Shown one piece after another: positions 38,560 through 50,635 of a DNA stretch of 64,000 bases. Below the pieces are notes generated by a model. It did not search any database, was not told the DNA's origin, and worked only from the letters and a program-made list of their open reading frames with translations. Position 1 is the first letter of the stretch, and the number at the start of each line of letters is the position of its first letter. The DNA comes from Datnioides undecimradiatus. Its lineage: Eukaryota > Chordata > Actinopteri > Lobotiformes > Datnioididae. The translations under genes and the position numbers were made by a program. The stretch spans positions 12,041,861 through 12,105,860 of the forward strand of contig WARS01000015.1 in the NCBI GenBank assembly GCA_008933995.1. The letters are read 5' to 3'.

Positions 38560-38830
38560 GACAGTTTGTTGGATGTTTGCCGCTCAGACTGCAGCCTGTA
38601 AGCACTCTGTCTCCTCCAGGTGAAGGTTATATTCTTCTCAGAGGAGATCAGCAGGGGAGGCTGGGGCACAGCAGGTAACAGTGCCAGGCCAGTTTATACC
38701 ATTCTGAGCCACGCTCCCTAATTAGTGCACAGCTGTGATGCTCCTGGGAAACCGCACATCCATTTCCTGGTTCTCTCCTGCAAACTGCCACTGAGAGACC
38801 ATTAGGGTGGACTACAGTGCTATGGCTGAC
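38560..38830. promoter_or_regulatory. Candidate conserved noncoding block with exon-like core
   Basis: G+C-richer than the flanks, with CCTAATTAGTGCAC near 38718 (a palindromic CTAATTAG core). Inside, 38620-38674 is bounded by a good acceptor-like CTGTCTCCTCCAG and a donor GTAACA and stays open in two frames for 55 bases. It could be a small exon of an unseen transcript, but no peptide family is recognisable. A regulatory reading is equally possible. Confidence 0.2.
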
Positions 38831-38834
38831 CAGT

Positions 38835-39995
38835 TTCTTCTGAAGCTGTTACAACAGAAGCCAGAATAATATGATTAGCCTACTTTTGTAAAATATCTCA
38901 TTTTTACAAACAGTTGTTCATGGGCCTGTTAGAGTTTGATATGTTGTTATAGTTGCCTTTATGTGTAAGGCAAGTTTGATCACAGTGGCATGGAAATAGA
39001 ATGAGCATGAAGCTGTGACCATGAACTAGAGATCCATCAGATGGGGCTCCCAGGGGCAGCCTTTTGAAAAGAGTAGTAAATCCCTGTGGCTTGGCAAATT
39101 TAGCAAAATAGGGAGAGAATTAACTTCAAGCATGAATGGTGGGGCTTAATGATTTTCAGGCACTGAGGACATCTTGCTTGGTGTGATAAGTGAAAGCTGT
39201 TGTTTGACTTTGTCAAAGCAAAGCTAAAGCCTCCTATCTACAGAGCTTCCATTATCCTCCTGTGTTCACAAGACAATGCAATCAGCTATGTCTGTGAAGG
39301 AAAGCAAAGCATCATCAACATAAAAACTTCATTTGTGGGTTGAAATAATATGGTGCTCAAGTAGAGGTACTCCTACAAAAATACTAATATGTAAGTGATT
39401 AGCAAAGAAAGTGTGACTCATTTAAAGAGTAACTTGAAAATTCTCTGTGGAGTTTCAGACCGTATGACAGACCTGCACATGCGAATTCAATGTAACTATA
39501 ACTGTAATATTGTAGGAAATGTGTAATAATGCAACAAACATGGAACAAACATGCAAATGTTTTATGAGGAATAGAATGCACTGAACATATTATTTACACC
39601 TCAAGAACACACTCCATGTGTTTTGGAGACTGAGGGTCCCTCCATGGAGCCCCTTCAACACAAGGCTGAAAAGCTATTTTTGGCTCTCAAGTCTATTTCA
39701 TTTCTACCAGGCATGGATAGGTGCAGTCAGGAATGTTTTTAAATGCACAATGTTATGTGACGGAACGGTGTACTGACAGGCCTTGAAGTAGCCTCTTCTC
39801 GATCACTGCAGCAAGGTGAGATGTTAAATCACTGCAGGGCAGGAAACAATACGACCCTCAGTGGCTGATAAGTTCCTCTTTAAAGGTAATTTATGTAAGA
39901 ATGTGAAGAAATTTAAATATATTAATCACTTAGTTTTGACAATAGGCGAATGGGGTGTAAGGTAACTAAAAAATTAGACCTTCCCTGGCCTTCTT
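38835..39995. other. Noncoding stretch, no gene seen
   Basis: No coding frame of note, no simple repeat and no recognised transposon end. Confidence 0.5.
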
Positions 39996-39999
39996 GGCC

Positions 40000-40229
40000 T
40001 CTAACAGCCTGTAGACTGATTCTAAGTGAAGGATTCAGGACATTTTTTTCAGTTTATGCATTTTCCAGGGTGCCTTCTTTCTCTTTCACTGCACTACAAC
40101 AGTGTGCAACACTTGCGCTAGCTTAATCATTTGCAACAAATAGCCTGTACCCACCACAGCAAAGAGTCCAACACCAAGTCTAAAGACAAAGCATTACTGC
40201 AAAGCAAATGATATTTCCCACCAGCTATG
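40000..40229. repeat. Interspersed repeat, copy 2 (partner at 23102-23332)
   Basis: Same-orientation diverged copy of the segment at 23102-23332; the shared ordered words are listed there. The central stretch from about 40160 to 40229 is the best-matching part. Terminal repeats and target duplications were not seen. The two copies lie 17 kb apart, which fits dispersed insertion better than a local tandem event. Confidence 0.5.
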
Positions 40230-40239
40230 ATCCCCACTA

Positions 40240-42940
40240 ACTTGACATCATCATATCAATTTTCCCGAGGTATATTGGGATCACACATGTCCTTTCATCA
40301 GGATTTGGCTAAATCCTGGAGTGCCAGAGCACACCATTCAACCAAGTGAATCTTTTTAGAAATTTGAATCCACAGATTAAGAATATAGACAGGATCTTAT
40401 TATTATATATGATTAAAAAAGTGATTGTTTGATTGACGTTGTGGTTTTAGTAGGATACTGTTGTAAGTAGACAACATAAGTTAATTCTTCCAGATTCCAG
40501 ATTGGTTCAGATTGTCTAAGTGCAATAATCTTAGGTTTTGCCAGCTAGTTTTGGCTTGCCTACTCCGTATGGATCTTGAATAGTTTGTTTGGCGTTGGCT
40601 GATGGAGTAATTTGAAAGCATTTAATTAGTATCATGAAACCCAGTATAGGGGCATTACTAATAGTAACATTATAAGGAGTTCAAACTAGACTCCTTTATA
40701 AAAATATAACAAAGAAACCGATCATGAGTGACAGGGCTAATTCAGTGACTGTCATTCATGATGTGTTGTTGGTGGTTTCTGCACAGTCCAATCTTTTTCT
40801 CTGCCCGATTTACACCCAGCAAGATATGAATCAGAAAGACAACAGAAGGGCTGGGAAAATCTGATGACATTCACTGACCTATTGTAACCTATTCGTCGTC
40901 CCCCTCCCTCACTAACTCCATCTCTCCTTTACCCGTCTCTTCAAACCAATTAATTCTTCTTCTTGCATCATTCCACCCAGTCTTTCAGCCCAAATGATTT
41001 GGCACAATGTAAGTGTGCAGTTGTCTACATCTGGAGGAGGAATGATCTGTACTGAGACTGTAGATACCTGAGGCATGTAGTAACTTTTAAAGGCTTATTT
41101 TCAACTCATTGTTTCCTTTGTGTTGATGACTATCTTTACATACAAGGCTTTAATTAGGATTGTGAAAAGGAATATATTCTTCTCTGAAATACAGTTAGTT
41201 ATTGAGATTAAATTTGAACATATTTAGACATTTATTTTAACAGTGTGTGTTTGTGAGTGAGAACAGTGAGTTTGTTTCATATAGTGAGTCAAATAACCTA
41301 ATTTAATGTGAGCTGTAATGCAGATGCTATTGCCCATGCAATCTACAAATTCAGACTAATGGATTCTATTGAAATATGGTGATGTACAACAATTGAGTAT
41401 AAACATTAGCAAAATTATAGACTCAAAAATAATAATTATTGAAAGTAACAGAACACAATAGGGCACTAATTCACAGTAATTCTTCTGCCCATGCAGTCAT
41501 TAATTTCTGCAGCCTGCCCACTCTATCATATCTGTTTTCTGGCCATTATATGTAATTTTAGCATATTTTTGACTCAAACAGTATAAGTATTTATAATCAC
41601 TGTTAAAATAGAAGGACCTAAATTGGTCTCCTTCACTTCATCCCTCTAGGTCAGCGTGTAACTTGGCCACAGAATCCCCATGTGTCAATAAAAAGGCATC
41701 TTTCATAGTTGTAAAATCCAATATGTGTGTGTCAGGGGCCAGCAAGAAATAAGTCCTGACATCAGGGGAAAGTGGAGAATAAGCCAAGCTGTCAGTATCT
41801 CTGTTAAGGATAGTCAGTCGGTGTGTAGGAGCTCTGTTGTGCAGAAGCTTCCTGGATGCTCTTCAGGGATATGCATTTGACATATGTATCCCCTGGATGA
41901 ATACCTTTGTGGGAGGTCCAGAGGCTGCGCTTTAAAATGGCCCTATTTGTCCTTTCCTCACCTACATTTACAGCTCGATCACACATCTTTGTTTTCATGT
42001 ATACTGCATGTGTTTTTTTCTATTTTTTGATTCTGGACATGATGGTCCACTATACAGACACTGTGTATATACGGCCCATCTCCCATAAGTGATTCTAGAC
42101 AATGGCTTTTTGCAGTTTGGGGGCGGTGCACATTGGCATGCTGTAGATGTTATTCCCAATCTATGGAGACCACATTATGAAACAGGCTTCAGGGACTGTA
42201 CTCATCATCAACCTTTTCACACTCTTATAAAAGATTCATGGTGCTTCTTGTTTTGCTGTGGCAACGCAACAGGAGTCAGAGCTGCAGGTGCGCTACCACC
42301 GAGAGGCAAGCGGTGGCCTGAATAATACAAATACCGTGGTTGCCTTCTATTGCTAAATAATGAAGTAGTATTACCTTGGACGCAGGAAAGCTGTGCATTT
42401 ATATAGGTCTACAATTGGGTAGATAACAGCCAATTTATTCTCCCCTCTTATAAAAAACAAGCGTTCATCAACGATTGGTTTAAAGGATTTCCCTTGATAA
42501 TCTGAGGCTTCGACTTGCATATTGTTCACGTAAGTTGGCTAGACAGTGATTTGTCAGTTATTACAGTCAGCACTGATTCACTATTGACTTTGAATTTAAT
42601 GGAATCTGACTGCAGGTTGAGATTATTACATTGTCATGTTAATTTAATGTTAAAATGACAGACTTCAAATGGGGTAAATGGAGTATAATGGAGGTGCTGA
42701 AGCTGAGCTAAAGAAAATATTACTAGCCAATTCTGTGAGGGGTTCCACTCACTGAATGCTAAACAAATTTACCTGATGCTGGTAAAATGATGTTAAAATT
42801 GTTTATGGAGTGTCACTGCTGCTAACCTACTAAGAAGGGATCATTTGCAGTTAGCTGCTGCTCTGTTCAATTTTGTGCATGAAAAACAAACAAAACAGAT
42901 GTTAGATGAAATATATAGCATCTGAGATGATTCCAACAAT
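40240..42940. other. Noncoding stretch, no gene seen
   Basis: AT-rich, no recognisable exon. The segment 42080-42330 is complex and carries a 78-codon frame without family resemblance. Nothing else stands out. Confidence 0.5.
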
Positions 42941-42949
42941 CTCTTTTAC

Positions 42950-43200
42950 CTTGTATGAATTATTGATTAGACTGAGACAAGAACACAGACAATCGCGAGT
43001 CAATATTTAATCAAGGACCCAGCCTCTCTACTGATGAGGGAAAAATATGTCTTCATTATTATTGCGCTGGAGTCAGCCTCTTCGTTCGGGCTGGGTTTCA
43101 TCACACTTACAGCAAATGACAAAAGGGAAAACTTATTTTATTATACCTCCTCTGAATTAAAGATGGGGTGTGGAGTCCCTGGACAGCTGCTTTCTTCCCG
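42950..43200. promoter_or_regulatory. Candidate conserved noncoding block
   Basis: Complex stretch with AATATTTAATCAAGG (42992-43006), ATTATTATTGCGC, and TGAATTAAAG phrases and several CpG. The 61-codon plus frame at 43034-43219 is unremarkable. Based on motif texture only. Confidence 0.2.
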
Positions 43201-43204
43201 TCCT

Positions 43205-45085
43205 CTACTGACTGCATGACTGTCATGCTCTTTTGTCATTTCCTGTTTCCTCCTGGAAAGAGGGTGTGAGTCAGTCCTTGGAGAAGCCCTCTACTAAAAA
43301 GATCTTAACCATGGATTTCCCCCCCGCATGAGAATGGAGATGATATTCAAAAACCATTTTGATTGTTGCAGTTACAGATGAAGCTGACAGTTTGTGAATT
43401 GCCAGTTCAGTTATTTTTGGCAGCATATCAAAGCAATAAAAGAGATATTTTCATGATTCCAAGCACGCAGTTGAAAAACACGATCAATGTTAAGACCAGT
43501 GATGGAACATTCCCAGCCAACAAACAGCAAGGCATGACACTCATTTAATGGTACATGCACGGGCTGGCCTGTGGCTTTTGTTGAGCAATGCACCATTCAC
43601 ATGTTTAATAGGAAGTGCATGTAGGAGGGCAATTACAAGAGCAGCCAGCAGGAATAAAACATACGCTAGGATGTGTCTTCCTGCCATACAGTAGCAGCAA
43701 TGCACACATGACCTCCCCTGATCTGCCCTCACATGAACCCTTGCTTCAGTAAACGCTGAAGGAGGGTTAAAGTGAATTAGCAGTCCGGGAGATGACAGAG
43801 AAACTCTATTGTTGAAGTCTGTGGTTCACTGAGTGACCTTTGCCACTCAAGAAATAAAAAAAAAATATATATATATATATGAAAAAGAGAGATGCACAGC
43901 AAAGCGTACTTTCTTGCATAGTCAGTACAAATTTGACTTAATTTAACTTTTGCAAATGACTTTTTCCCCCTCATAAAATGGTTATGCAGTGCCACACATC
44001 AAATTGATTAACAGTAATAAGTATTTAGCAGAAGTGCTCAAGCATTTGGGGAAAATCAAACATTTATTGGTGGGAAGTGTTTCTCATTTGATGAAGATGG
44101 AGCACAACAATTGCATTTTGTTTCCTGTTCCGTGGTATCACTAAAATATATTATGAAATGAATTTGCCTCTGGTCACACTGTGTTAAAAGTAGAGGGTTT
44201 TCTATTCTTTATTGAGTGGACATCGACCAGCTATAAACACAGCAAAGTCTACTTAGAAAATGTCTGGTTTAGGCTTCACATACAAGCTCCACTGTACATT
44301 TACATGCTGTGATACTCTATGTATTTCTGCAGCCACAGCAACACAAAAAAAATCCAGGTTGACACCATGTCTGAAGTTGATTAATGTTATGCACAGCAAC
44401 TTAAATTCACCTCACTGCTCCAAGTGTTGTTTATCTTGGTGAGGCTCATGAAAATGGGACTGACTGCACACATCTGCACCTTCTGTGAATACTATTTCAT
44501 GAGTATCCTTGGTACAATATTCACTGAAGACCTGGATTAGGGGGAGGTGTTTTCTCTGCAACAGTCCAAAAAAGTCTGTCACATAATGCCAGGAGGACTC
44601 CAAAATACCACTTTTTTTGTAGTTTTAAAATATGATTCTTTTTCTATCCTACCATGGCACGTTGACACAGGGAACAGTGTTTTTTTTGACAATGCAGACA
44701 CCATAGGGTATTTGTCCCAGCAGCGGTTTCCTGTGGCTTGCACAGTCAGGGCAGGCGTGACAGCGAGTCCAGCTTGCAGTGTGCTCATCCCGTTTTCTGG
44801 TCTTGTATTTGGTCCACATGAATAATAAAGCTCCTGGCAAGGCTGGCTGGGGTTACATTTGTGGTTGTGAGCGGGAGGGGTTTGAGCCAGCACTGAGCGA
44901 CAGCAGCTATTGATCAGAGACAGACAGGAGACGGTGCTGAATACAATGAAGACAGACTCTGTGTTCACTCTTTCCCTCTCTCTTTCTATACCACCCACTC
45001 TCCTTTAGTTTTCTTCGTCTATTTCAGGTCTTTACATTCTTCTAATTTTCATTTTCAAGCACATTCCTCTGTAAAACTCACATTC
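43205..45085. other. Noncoding stretch, no gene seen
   Basis: Contains an A run and (TA)8 at 43856-43880. The minus frame at 44579-44998 (139 codons) overlaps plus frames. It contains eight or so Cys but no recognisable spacing pattern or domain, and I consider it a chance frame. Confidence 0.5.
43856..43880. repeat. A run followed by (TA)n microsatellite
   Basis: Ten A followed by eight TA units. Confidence 0.9.
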
Positions 45086-45090
45086 ATATG

Positions 45091-45123
45091 CACGTACACA
45101 CACACGCGCACACACACACACAC
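45091..45123. repeat. (CA)n microsatellite with CG interruption
   Basis: ACACAC units interrupted by one CGCGCA. It is followed by a C/T-rich stretch to about 45230. Confidence 0.9.
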
Positions 45124-45400
45124 TCGTTCCATTTGTCTCTTATTCTCTTTACTGCCTCTTGCTTCGTGCCCCTCTCCATCTGTCTCCCCTCCTCTCTTCA
45201 TCTTCTCTCTCCTGCACACTCATCTTTTTTTTTCCAAGTTTCACTCCCCATATTTATTTTACCACCTTGATTGAATCACAGATGATTCAAAATCCACACC
45301 TACGTTGCACACCATCGCACACAAACATCTGTACAGACTATATTTAAACCTCGTCTTATAACATCTGCGCCACCACGGGGGAGAGGAAAAGGTAAAAGTA

Positions 45401-45414
45401 GGCCATATATGGCC
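45401..45414. promoter_or_regulatory. Canonical CArG box inside a 14-bp palindrome
   Basis: GGCCATATATGGCC is perfectly self-complementary and contains CCATATATGG (45403-45412), an exact match to the serum response factor consensus CC(A/T)6GG. The site is sequence-level fact; occupancy by SRF is inference. No promoter, TATA box or exon was identified beside it. Confidence 0.5.
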
Positions 45415-46065
45415 CTGCAGCAGCTTCTCAAATGAAACAAGAAAGATACCCTGTTTTCATATAACATGCTGTCTCGACAAAAACACATCAATGTTGTAAA
45501 GAGAACATACAGACACTGGCCCTCTTATCTTTGCCTGCTCAGTCGTGAATTCCCTCAAAATCACAAAACGTGTTTGTTTTAACAAACAGTGGGTGGTATT
45601 GATTAAATGAGATCTCTACTCTTTGCTGCTGCTCTGCCAATTGCAAGAAGTTCCCTGTTTAGGCAGATCAAAGAGCTGACACAGTATTCTGATGAGTTGC
45701 AGTCTGGATCGTATACCATCAAGGAGACCATGCAAACAACATTTCTGGCACATTACACATTTATTGATACACACATAGCTGGCTTTCATACATTATGTTG
45801 ATTAATACTTTCATTTAAGGCCTCATGTTCCATGAAGACAATCCCCACCTCCCAGCTGGGACTGGCTGTCGTAATTAGAACAACAAATACATTCATGGCA
45901 GCTCCAGTATCGAAATCATATTTCAAATTATCTTGGAAATCTAGGGCTCAGGGCGTAACTCTTGACATTGCAGGGTTTTTGGATCTGATTGGTATGCAGT
46001 TGCACTCCCACTCCCCTAATGTCACACTAAAACTATGGAATTAAAGTATTTTGTAGCTAGAAATT
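45415..46065. other. Noncoding stretch, no gene seen
   Basis: Moderately complex sequence; frames at 45607-45801 and 45832-46044 resemble no known protein. The part from 45830 may belong to the CNE-like cluster that follows. Confidence 0.45.
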
Positions 46066-46069
46066 CCCT

Positions 46070-46265
46070 TAGGCTGTCCCTCTCAGCAGCTTTCAGGCGA
46101 CAGCGCTGCTCTCTTTTGTGCGTCTCAGACTATTGATGCTAATGAGATGGTAATCTGAATGAGGGTCAGCTGTGCTAAATGCCACTCACAGACATCAATC
46201 ACGTCCCTTGAGTAACTGGCAGGCACAGTGCCACATTTTCAAAACTCTATTCCTTTCCTAATTGA
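46070..46265. promoter_or_regulatory. Candidate conserved noncoding block
   Basis: CpG-containing, complex stretch with GATGCTAATGAGATGG (46135-46150), a POU/homeodomain-like phrase, and ATCAATCACG further on. No open frame. First of a run of similar blocks up to 49.1 kb. Confidence 0.25.
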
Positions 46266-46379
46266 ATTCCCTCAACCGTTTAGGAGTCCATCAAATGACA
46301 TAGTGTTTAGAAGGCAGTGTTCATAAATTTGGAATTCACTCTGTTTTCTTTGCAATCTGAGTGGCAGAAGTAATGACTG

Positions 46380-46675
46380 TGATCCAGAGAAGCTGTTGTT
46401 GTGTTACAAATGGACAAGGCGATCTGCAGTACGGCCTGTAGTCATGAAGGAGGCTCTCTATCCATGATGATAAACTTTGCCTGCCACAGAGAACCAACAC
46501 CCAAGGATACAAGAGGAAGTATCCACCACTGGTGTCACCCAAGATTGATCCCTTCTCCCAGTGGGGCAGACACTGGTAATTACACTGCTGAGCTCCAACA
46601 TGGCATCCATTCCCTACAAACAACCAGGAACAATGCAGCTGGCAGTTCAATTAGGGTGACCTGTGTTTATTAGCA
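46380..46675. promoter_or_regulatory. Candidate conserved noncoding block
   Basis: Complex stretch with frames open on both strands (46336-46650 minus, 104 codons; 46401-46673 plus, 90 codons). Neither peptide resembles a family. Simultaneous openness in opposite strands is commoner in compositionally constrained noncoding DNA than in real exons. TTCAATTAGGGTGACC near 46647 is a homeodomain-like core. Confidence 0.2.
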
Positions 46676-46854
46676 ACAAGTTTGGGCTGTTAATTAACAG
46701 TGGCAGAGGAATGCCACTGATGCCACTCTGTTGTAGTCATGTGGTGATTGAATTAAGAACAGTGAATATGTTCTATGATAACACAAAGAAGGCTGCAGTG
46801 GTGCAAAGACAGAAGTAGCATGATTGTTGCATGTTTAGTGACACAGGAAAAATC

Positions 46855-46869
46855 TTTTTTTTTTTTTTT
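46855..46869. repeat. Poly(T) tract
   Basis: Fifteen T followed by CC. A second T run lies at 46975-46982. Confidence 0.85.
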
Positions 46870-47455
46870 CCTGGATGCCTTATTTTAACCAGACCTTGAC
46901 CAAAAAGTATAGAAAAACTTCTACGAAACCATTTTGGAGTGGATACATTGGTAATTTTGCCACTGACAATGAATTTTTTTTTTCACTTGTTATTTTATTT
47001 TATAGTTAGAGATATTTTTGTAGTCTTAACTGGAAATATTTAAAAAGCATTTTGAAAATATAATTCATGAGTAAAATTTAGATATTTTATTAACTGTGTG
47101 CACAACCAGTGTTTTTCAAGCCATCAGATGTTCATGCATTGTAACATACTGAGTCATCATTTTTTAGCCTTTCTGAGCCTTTTACTCTCCTCAGTCTTAA
47201 ACTGTAATCATCATGTTTTGGGGAACAACTTTCCTGTGTTGCCTCTCAAAATACTGACTGGCTTTTGGTGGGGGATTAGAGTTTAGTGCGCAAGATGTGC
47301 CAACTGACAATGTCCATGGATTTGGCAAAGATGTGCATTACATGATGTTCTTTGTCAGGGCTGCATACACAGAGCAATGATTTGAACCGTGGCTGTGTTT
47401 GTAGAGAGCAGCTTGCGAAAGCTTGATAAATCCTATAAGTATCCGATCACATCTA
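46870..47455. other. Noncoding stretch, no gene seen
   Basis: AT-rich sequence between CNE-like blocks with no recognised feature. Confidence 0.5.
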
Positions 47456-47459
47456 AATC

Positions 47460-47690
47460 CAGAGCAATCTATTGCTAGTCCCAGCAAGGATCAAAGCGAA
47501 ATACGTGGGCGTCCTGGAACCCCTTGAAACAGCAAAAAGCATGCGGAAACACACAACCACACATGATCTGGATAGGATTTTAAATAGGGGGAGTGGTGCA
47601 TTTAAATATATTTTGGCCGGACATTTGAATGGACATGAGTGGGAGATTAAATGGCAGGCTTACTGACATAAATGGTTGAGTTCTGAGATG
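47460..47690. promoter_or_regulatory. Candidate conserved noncoding block
   Basis: Complex stretch with CpG and GCATTTAAATATATTTTGG (47598-47616). The 64-codon plus frame at 47472-47666 resembles no protein. Regulatory function is inferred from texture and from the neighbouring blocks. Confidence 0.2.
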
Positions 47691-48249
47691 GTGACACAGT
47701 TGGGTGTTTCTTGCTACAGTGAGTTCCTGAACCACTGTGTCTTAGCTGTTATTTCAGAGCCGAAATGTCCCAAAGCAAAACAGCATCAAGTGACTGCCTC
47801 AGCCGGAGAACTGAGAGTTGCTGCAAAGACTTAAACATCAAGGCTTCAGATCCTTTTCTCTGACTTTAAAAGAATTTCAAATAAGAGAATTGGTTTGTCA
47901 AAGTTACGAGAGAAAGAAAAGGCTCCAAAGGAATCCATATAAGACTTTGTATATGGAGTCCAGCGCAAAGAACAAACATACACAAAGGAATCCACCAGCA
48001 GCAGACGCTATTTTTCATGTTATACTTTGGACAATGCCAAATTCTCAAGAGGGAACAGAGAAGGAGAGATAAAATGCGAGGCATGATCCTGAAAACATGC
48101 CAAGAAGCAGAGACCATTAAGCAGAACTCGGCAACTGTCCTGTCTCAGCACTTGATTTTGTGCTATAGTATCTCCACTGTTAATCTTCTCCACTGAGGTA
48201 TGGGTGATCAAGGGCCCTTTTCTTTCTGCACACATACGCATTGAAATCT

Positions 48250-48570
48250 GTTTTCCCCCATAGGAGGTCAGACACTTTTTATCTGATGCCCTTTAAAGTA
48301 CACGTACTCAGCGTCCATTAATCTCAACCTACAGCACTGCGATGTCAAACGTTATGCAACTGCTGCCTTGTCACAACCGTGAGGCCTAAGAAGGACTGGT
48401 ATCCTTCACATTGGCTGTGACTTTGGCTCGTGATTGATTGCATGTCTCTTTCTTGACAGCCAATATTCTGTAGGACTGCAAGGCGGGATTGGTGCCCCCC
48501 CTCATGGATGTTCACCAATGACTACAGAAGCATGGGCGGGAGCGAGAGGGGTTTGTATTTTAACCTTCAC
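48250..48570. promoter_or_regulatory. Candidate conserved noncoding block
   Basis: CpG-rich relative to the window, with TCCATTAATCTC near 48313 and CGTGATTGATTGC near 48429 (Hox/Pbx-like TGATTGAT). No coding frame. Inferred from motif density. Confidence 0.25.
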
Positions 48571-48769
48571 AAAGTCGAGCTGAATTATTGTTAAATCACC
48601 CCATGTGGATTAACACAGCACTTCTCTATTGTTCTAATTTGAAAACATATATTCCACAGTGACTTCCTGTAACCTATGGTTGTGCATACATTATGTATGA
48701 CCGTATACCTATCAGAGTATGTACAGCACAAAGGAATATGGAGGGTAAATGAAGATATTAAAATAAATG

Positions 48770-49085
48770 ATTTAGCCGAAGCAATTAGGAGACAACGGGG
48801 AGTTTGATTTTCAGAACATGCGGCCCAAGAGATGGAGACAACAGCTGGTGAGAAGCATATGTCAGAAAAGAATACCTTTTGAGGTGTGAGTTTGAGGACA
48901 GAATGTATATTAAGTTCTTAGTATTGTCAACACGCTTGTTAATCCCCTAATCAAACCAGCCCCAGTTGGAGCACATCAGCGCTTTGTTAGCAAATACTCC
49001 TGATCTTATTTACCTTTATTAGTTTTCTCAACTGTGGAAGTCGGAGTCTGATTCTTTTAGCACAAGCGCTGAATGAAAAGTAACT
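48770..49085. promoter_or_regulatory. Candidate conserved noncoding block
   Basis: Complex, with GTTAATCCCCTAATC at 48938-48952 (paired TAATC cores of the Otx/Pitx type, TAATCC) and CTTTATTAG further on. No coding frame of note. Texture-based inference. Confidence 0.25.
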
Positions 49086-49461
49086 CCTTCTGTGCAATGG
49101 TTTTATTTGGATGTATTAACTGGTATAAGAACTCGAGAAGTAAAAGTCAGAATGTGTTTTACTGGCTCGTGAAAATCCACCTAATACATGCCCATAAACA
49201 CCAGCACAGTGAAACCAACGATTTATTTTGGCTGCTTTGTATTTAGGGTCTTGCAAGTAAATTGTGTGCAAGACAAATTTTCCAACACAAATCCAACACA
49301 ATAATATTATGTACTTACTACTGAGTTCTAAAAATATAAAATGGGTATTACATATTCTACTCCCTCTACAATGGCGCTTCAGTCCATATTAATAAACAAA
49401 TATCTGCTGCCCAGTCTAGCTGGTGTTATTTTAAGTGACCTAAGTCAGCTTTATTTTACTC

Positions 49462-49870
49462 TAAAGCGGTACTCCAGCAAGTTTTACACATAGGCCGGTT
49501 TAATACTTAACTCTGCTCTCTAAAGGGAAGTGAACCTTGAGTTTTGTTTTTGTAATACTAAGCCTGCAAAAACATGTGTCTGTGGCTCAGGAGCAGCTTT
49601 TTCAAATCTGAGAAAATAACCCCCAGTGATATCACTGAGGTTATGGGAGCTTGGATTTTGAGACTGCAAATCTATAAAACAAAGCCTGAATTACAGACCA
49701 GGGGTATTTATGTTTACCAGGCAGGGAATTTCGATTGAAAAGATGTTGATGTTTGCATCACAGGAATTTGTAGGATGCAGTGTTTTTTGGAGCTTGACCT
49801 ATACTAGAGACGAAACGTCAGGATAATACGGCCCCTGTTGCTTCGACTTTGACCTTTTAATATTAATCTG
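49462..49870. mobile_element. Interspersed repeat of a common teleost type, class uncertain
   Basis: The wording from TAAAGCGGTACTCCAGC through GGAGCTTGGATTTTGAG to CGAAACGTCAGGATAATACG is a sequence I recall as recurring in many fish introns and intergenic regions. It contains an imperfect dyad centred at 49630/49631, where AGTGAT meets ATCACT inside AACC...GGTT. No terminal repeats, poly(A) tail or coding capacity are visible, so the class (SINE-like or DNA MITE) is undecided. Its downstream two thirds look less eroded than the other repeats here. Confidence 0.45.
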
Positions 49871-49879
49871 TCCCATGAC

Positions 49880-50625
49880 TCTCCCAACTTTATGGAGTAA
49901 CAACACAAATTTGTAGGAGGATCCCTTTGATGGTGTAGTTTGATCTCATTTGACTAATCAAAGATGTCATCTGATTACAAATCTACACTAAGTGTTTGCT
50001 AAATCCTGATTGGTGCATCTGACTTTTTCTAAATCAGAACTGCCTACTTCAAACCAGTGAAAATGCAAACAAAGACTGATACTTCTGATATGAAGTACCC
50101 CACACTGTTTGTGCGTTTATGCAAGAGTTGTAAGAAGTTGTAAGTTGTAAGATTCGTTAAAAAAATAATTTTGAGGGAAAACCCAGTTAATCTGAAGTGC
50201 TTTGCCATTCTAACAAATGCAATAAAGGGTCAAAAGAAATAAACAGATATTACAGCTGCTACTAATAACAATCATGATAGCTGATTGTCAATAAGCAAGT
50301 GAAGAGCAACATATTTTAGAGAAAATTTCCTCTCATCAACAACCATTTGAAAATCTAAAATAGAAAACTCTCTGGACCTGGCAGTGTAATCACTGAGTCA
50401 TTCGTATTGATCAACAGCCTAACAAGCCCTTGTAGATGATATATTTTGGTCAATTTGTGCCATGGAGCAATGAAATTGCCCTTTTACTCCCCAGATTAAT
50501 GCACTTTAGTCCAGCAATAGTAGAGTGTGAAGTACAGACACTCTTATTACCTCCAAGAAACAGGCTAGAAATTTAGACATCCACACCACTCTCTTTCCCT
50601 CCTCTTTGAAATCTTCTTCCATCAA
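49880..50625. other. Noncoding stretch, no gene seen
   Basis: AT-rich. A short tandem of GTTGTAA-type units occurs at 50125-50152. Nothing else recognised. Confidence 0.5.
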
Positions 50626-50635
50626 CACTTCCTCT

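Noticed and set aside
44579..44998. 139-codon minus-strand frame with several Cys
   Set aside because: No recognisable domain, overlaps open plus-strand frames, and is within the length expected by chance.
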